Assembly (NCBI GenBank): GCA_018061705.1
Contig: JAGOTO010000018.1
Span: 1-7,172, forward strand
DNA from: Candidatus Saccharimonadota bacterium
Lineage (GTDB): Bacteria; Patescibacteria; Saccharimonadia; Saccharimonadales; UBA4665
Reading direction: 5' to 3'
DNA length: 7,172 nt
The notes under the pieces were generated by a model that searched no databases, was not told the DNA's origin, and saw only the letters and a list, made by a program, of their open reading frames with translations. A program made the position numbers and the translations under genes. This document shows positions 4,660 through 7,172 of the stretch, one piece after another. The stretch's first letter is position 1. Every line of letters begins with the position of its first letter.

Positions 4660-4995
4660 TTAGTCTTTTTTCTTATCCATACGATCAAGCTTTGCGATGT
4701 GCACAACCTGGTACACCACAAACGCTGTCGCAAGCAGCGTAATAACCGCACCGAGGATTGCTCCCCATCCAAATATGAGGTCTTCCCCTCCACGACTCAG
4801 TCCAGTATTCCACTCGAGACCGTTCAGGTCGGCGCCACCAAGGATGAACCCTACTATAGGACTGATGAATTGATCAACGATCTCTTTCACCGCTGCGCCC
4901 GCTGCCGTACCTATCGCTAATCCAACCGCCAAACCGACAACACCCTGCTCTCGCACAAAATCTACGAAGCCTTTTGCATGATTTGCCTTTGCCAT
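4660..4995 (-). CDS. mscL: Large-conductance mechanosensitive channel MscL
   Basis: Homopentameric inner-membrane channel that opens under membrane tension to release solutes during osmotic downshock. At 111 residues it is shorter than the usual 130-140. The N-terminal amphipathic segment KGFVDFVREQGVV leads into the pore helix TM1 (about 18-47, small residues in VGLAVGLAIGTAAGAA). TM2 lies at about 74-100 and ends in a short charged tail, KLDRMDKKKD. The periplasmic loop is short, which explains most of the length difference. The start is supported by AAGGAAGG at 5010-5003. It has its own promoter at 5032-5060 and a terminator at 4617-4644, so it is monocistronic. Confidence 0.93.
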   Translation of the reverse strand: MAKANHAKGFVDFVREQGVVGLAVGLAIGTAAGAAVKEIVDQFISPIVGFILGGADLNGLEWNTGLSRGGEDLIFGWGAILGAVITLLATAFVVYQVVHIAKLDRMDKKKD

Positions 4996-5031
4996 GTGTA
5001 TTCCTTCCTTATTACCTCTGTTGTAAATCGA

Positions 5032-5060
5032 AGTATACGATACCGTTTTTTAAAGCGCAA
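5032..5060 (-). promoter_or_regulatory. mscL promoter
   Basis: Minus-strand -35 TTGCGC (5060-5055), a 17-base AT-rich spacer, and -10 TATACT (5037-5032). Expected leader is about 30 bases, ending in a good ribosome-binding site. Confidence 0.65.
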
Positions 5061-5160
5061 GAAGAAAATCCGACCCCAGCGGTTTTGCCCAAACCAATCA
5101 ATAACCCCAGTTATGCCTAATCACATTGCTTGGTTCTTCCAGCCGAATTTATAAGAAGAC

Positions 5161-5208
5161 GCCAAGTAAAATGACCCATACGTTTCGGAATGGGTCATTT
5201 TACTTGGC
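5161..5208 (-). terminator. Long perfect hairpin at the 3' end of tRNA-Asp
   Basis: 5161-5179 pairs with 5190-5208 over 19 perfect base pairs with a 10-base loop. The core is GACCCAT/ATGGGTC flanked by AAAA and TTTT, so it can terminate on either strand. Its tRNA-side arm includes the discriminator base and CCA of tRNA-Asp (5208-5205), which would be paired in the primary transcript. Confidence 0.75.
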
Positions 5209-5281
5209 GCGCCCGACCGGATTCGAACCGGCGATCTCCTCCGTGACAGGGAGGCGTGATAGGCCTCTTCACTACGGGCGC
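5205..5281 (-). tRNA. tRNA-Asp(GUC)
   Basis: 77-base cloverleaf on the minus strand with encoded CCA. Acceptor GCGCCCG/CGGGCGC, anticodon arm CCTCC/GGAGG around loop CTGTCAC (anticodon GUC), T arm GCCGG/CCGGT-type stem around TTCGAAT, discriminator G as is usual for aspartate. Single-gene unit between the promoter at 5342-5370 and the hairpin at 5161-5208. Confidence 0.95.
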
Positions 5282-5341
5282 ACGAATCTGCACATACATT
5301 GAGAACAAATTTTGTGCTGTTTCAATATCGTAACAGGGGTA

Positions 5342-5370
5342 AGTGTAGCAAGTCGCTCAACAAAATGCAA
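5342..5370 (-). promoter_or_regulatory. tRNA-Asp promoter
   Basis: Minus-strand -35 TTGCAT (5370-5365), a 17-base spacer ending TGC, and -10 TACACT (5347-5342), an extended -10. It lies immediately after the foldase stop codon. Its core GACTTGCTACACTTAC (5354-5339) is identical to the promoter at 1520-1535. Transcription should begin near 5335, leaving a 5' leader of about 54 bases. Confidence 0.7.
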
Positions 5371-6507
5371 CTATCTCGACTGGTCGACCTTTACGAAGTA
5401 GCGCGGCGGATCCGTCTTCTTCAGCGGCGCAACATATGACTGGATATCTCTGAAACGGATCTGGATATGTGCAGCCTTATATTTACCATTGTCTACGGCG
5501 ACAAGCTTAACGATCTCAAAAGCATTTTGCGTCGTAATGATGTCCGATACCTCACCGGGCTTCATTTTTGCTAATGCACTCACGATAATCGGCGGGACTT
5601 CCTGGCTGCTCAAGCTGATTGCTGCATCGTTGTACTGACCCCCATTTGACTTGGTATCAACGTCATCGGATACCTGAGAGGCCAGGTTGGCGAAATCACC
5701 ACCAGCCCTGATCTGTACCAAAACGTTTTGCGCTTCGGCGTATGCAGTTTTGTCAAGGGCAGCGGCAACTTTCTGGGCTAATATCTCCTGCCTCAACTCT
5801 TTACGCAGGTCGCTCAGTGACCAACCAAAGAACTTTTTGGTGACGCTCGCCAGCTCTTCGTCGCCGCTCCCGAGTTGGTTTTGAGCCCTCAGAGTATTGA
5901 TCGCTTTATTGACATCGTCTTCCGTAACTTTCACATTATTTTTTGCGGCCAGTTCCTTAACATAGGCCGCCTCAACGACTTGCTCCATCGCTTTTGGCTT
6001 AAAGGTCTTAAGCTGAAACGCTCCCGATTCGGTGCCAAAATCGACGTTTTGCTGGGTCTGGTAATAATGCATGTAACGACGAAGCTCAAAAAGGTAGCTC
6101 TCGTACGAAACCCATCGATCGTCTACTTTTGCAATCGGGAGCGGCATAACCTGCGTGACCCGATACATAAATGACGAGGTTGCCTGCCAGCGGTACAGGC
6201 TGAGCATGGTATATATGATGAATCCAATGATGGCAGCACCAAGCAGTGAGGTGGATACGACGACGATACGATGCTTCGAGTGCTCGAGAGGATACTTGTA
6301 TTTTCGCGCACCCTTGAGGACTGTCTCACGATGCTCTGCGACAGTCTCGTTGGTAATACGGGGTACTTCCTTCAGAGCGTTTTCGGTTGTCGTTTTTGAC
6401 GAAGGTCGTTTGAATCTTTCGGCGACCGGTGGCAAAAATGTACGCACCTTCTGAATACGAGGTGTCGATGCTCTCTTAGTACGCTTGGGTGATCGTTTAA
6501 TCTGCAT
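5371..6507 (-). CDS. Membrane-anchored SurA/PrsA-like foldase with a divergent parvulin domain
   Basis: 378 residues, probably helping extracytoplasmic proteins to fold. A basic cytoplasmic tail of about 80 residues precedes one membrane helix (about 81-104), and the rest faces outward. Residues 126-251 resemble a SurA N-terminal chaperone region (IAKVDDRWVSYESYL, VVEAAYVKELAAKNNVKVTEDDV, SLSDLRKELRQEI). Residues 255-337 look like a parvulin core: AYAEAQNVLVQIRAGGDFANLASQVSDD in two parts, SNGG (287-290), PGEVSDII (317-324) and AFEIVKL (329-335). The usual first strand with its histidine (A-x-HIL) is missing before this core, but AAHIQIRF occurs after it (345-352). It overlaps the upstream PH-domain gene by 11 bases, indicating coupled translation. 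Isomerase activity is uncertain. Confidence 0.72.
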   Translation of the reverse strand: MQIKRSPKRTKRASTPRIQKVRTFLPPVAERFKRPSSKTTTENALKEVPRITNETVAEHRETVLKGARKYKYPLEHSKHRIVVVSTSLLGAAIIGFIIYTMLSLYRWQATSSFMYRVTQVMPLPIAKVDDRWVSYESYLFELRRYMHYYQTQQNVDFGTESGAFQLKTFKPKAMEQVVEAAYVKELAAKNNVKVTEDDVNKAINTLRAQNQLGSGDEELASVTKKFFGWSLSDLRKELRQEILAQKVAAALDKTAYAEAQNVLVQIRAGGDFANLASQVSDDVDTKSNGGQYNDAAISLSSQEVPPIIVSALAKMKPGEVSDIITTQNAFEIVKLVAVDNGKYKAAHIQIRFRDIQSYVAPLKKTDPPRYFVKVDQSR

Positions 6508-7087
6508 GGTGCTCTCTACGCGCTTCAGTCGCCTGAGCTTGCGGCGTAATTCCCTCTTTCTTCATAAGTTCTACGATCTTCCGCTGCACTTTAGCCGGAT
6601 GGTGAATATGGTGAAGCTTCGTATCGCCGATGAACGTCTGTAAGATAATTGTACCAAATCCTAACAGTGTTTGCTCAATTCCCTTTATGACATAGTTGAC
6701 CGACTGAACGAGGTTGAGCGGAATATCTGAAACGGCACGATGGAAGAAACCTTTTTGTTTAATGATTATGAACCTCTGATCTGTCAGGACATACACACTA
6801 AAATGCCAGCTCATCCAGTACGGAAACATTATGATCCCGGAAAGCACTAAGCTCGCCAGAAAACTTAGGTAGAAAAACGTAAGTGACGGTGGATTTTCTG
6901 GATTAGTAAACGTCATGATCAAGGTATACAAAGGCCCGGCAAGCAGCCCGAATGAGCTCCAAATAAGTCCCTTTCGCATTACGATCGGATGTTTACGGAA
7001 AACAAAGAGCACTTCTTCATCATCGTACTGATCTTCAAAATATCGCGGGTGCCCTGCGGCGGTGTATTTTGATTTTTTTTGTGGCAT
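6497..7087 (-). CDS. PH-domain (bPH2/YdbS-like) membrane protein
   Basis: 196 residues with two membrane helices at about 40-60 and 68-92, then a bacterial PH-type domain at about 95-165. The sequence YVLTDQRFIIIKQKGFFHRAVSDIPL followed by VQSV, in separate segments from 99 to 130, and GFGTIILQT (143-151) is typical of this family. The tail is basic and hydrophilic. Function in bacteria is poorly defined, and an envelope-associated role is inferred from topology. It is the first gene of a pair with the foldase. The start at 7087 has no ribosome-binding site but sits six bases after a TACAAT box, consistent with a leaderless message. Confidence 0.8.
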   Translation of the reverse strand: MPQKKSKYTAAGHPRYFEDQYDDEEVLFVFRKHPIVMRKGLIWSSFGLLAGPLYTLIMTFTNPENPPSLTFFYLSFLASLVLSGIIMFPYWMSWHFSVYVLTDQRFIIIKQKGFFHRAVSDIPLNLVQSVNYVIKGIEQTLLGFGTIILQTFIGDTKLHHIHHPAKVQRKIVELMKKEGITPQAQATEARREHHAD

Positions 7088-7093
7088 AAGCGT

Positions 7094-7102
7094 ATTGTAT
7101 CA
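7094..7102 (-). promoter_or_regulatory. Extended -10 promoter of the PH-domain/foldase pair
   Basis: Minus strand TGATACAAT (7102-7094), an extended -10 with TACAAT at 7099-7094. Six bases separate it from the ATG at 7087, so transcription would begin at or next to the A of the start codon. No clear -35 is seen. Confidence 0.5.
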
Positions 7103-7104
7103 GA

Positions 7105-7157
7105 AATCAATCACTGTCGCCCCTCGGGGGTGCTCTGGGGCTTCACCGAGATTGATT
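7105..7157. repeat. Imperfect inverted repeat upstream of the PH-domain gene
   Basis: AATCAATC (7105-7112) is complementary to GATTGATT (7150-7157), with GCCCC (7119-7123) and GGGGC (7137-7141) nested inside. It may be the terminator of a gene beyond the right edge, but the T-run is weak on both strands. The minus-strand arm overlaps the -35 region of the PH-domain promoter. Confidence 0.4.
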
Positions 7158-7172
7158 GTTTGATGGAACTGG

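Noticed and set aside
4501..4920. Plus-strand open frame of 139 codons
   Set aside because: Most of it is antisense to mscL and it runs through the bidirectional terminator.
5092..5135. Hairpin AACCAA/TTGGTT with inner ATAAC/GTTAT upstream of mscL
   Set aside because: It is a short stem with a long open loop and lies upstream of the mscL promoter. There is no T-run, so probably chance.

Overview
The window appears to be chromosomal DNA from a small-genome bacterium. My best guess is the Patescibacteria/CPR group, possibly Saccharibacteria (TM7). That placement is an inference from overall gene character: a threonyl-tRNA synthetase that starts directly at its editing domain, short MscL and NrdR-type proteins, scattered tRNA genes with encoded CCA, and poorly recognised membrane proteins. 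UGA is used as a normal stop (end of the glycosyltransferase gene), which argues against the CPR lineages that recode UGA. No mobile element, CRISPR array or phage gene is visible.

Layout. 1-587 (-): 5' part of thrS, running off the left edge. 588-880 (-): its leader, with a promoter and what looks like a complete T-box antiterminator/terminator switch. 880-1123: a terminator, a tandem 13-bp repeat, a possible small RNA and one perfect DnaA box, but no recognisable protein gene. 1124-1284 (+): promoter, tRNA-Val(GAC) and terminator. 1285-1503: no gene recognised. 1504-1720 (+): strong promoter, a densely structured putative RNA and a terminator. 1781-2194 (+): nrdR, convergent with 2202-4215 (-), a family-2 glycosyltransferase and a small three-helix membrane protein. 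4272-4478 (+): tRNA-Thr(CGU) and tRNA-Gly(CCC). 4617-4644: bidirectional terminator. 4660-5060 (-): mscL with its promoter. 5161-5370 (-): tRNA-Asp(GUC) with promoter and a 19-bp-stem terminator. 5371-7087 (-): overlapping pair of a SurA/PrsA-like membrane-anchored foldase and a PH-domain membrane protein.

The most interesting item is the thrS leader. On the minus strand it holds a helix A1 / UGGAACC bulge / helix A2 antiterminator, and a terminator that shares four bases with A1. The UGGA of the bulge is complementary to UCCA, which is exactly the 3' end of the tRNA-Thr encoded in this window (discriminator U). The tRNA-Val, -Gly and -Asp genes here have A, A and G at that position. Secondary items are the structured RNA upstream of nrdR, a 16-bp promoter core shared by that RNA and tRNA-Asp, and a parvulin-like domain whose first strand seems to have moved to the C-terminus.

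The genes do not form a single pathway. They cover translation supply (ThrRS, tRNAs), dNTP regulation (NrdR) and envelope functions (glycosyltransferase, MscL, foldase, PH protein).
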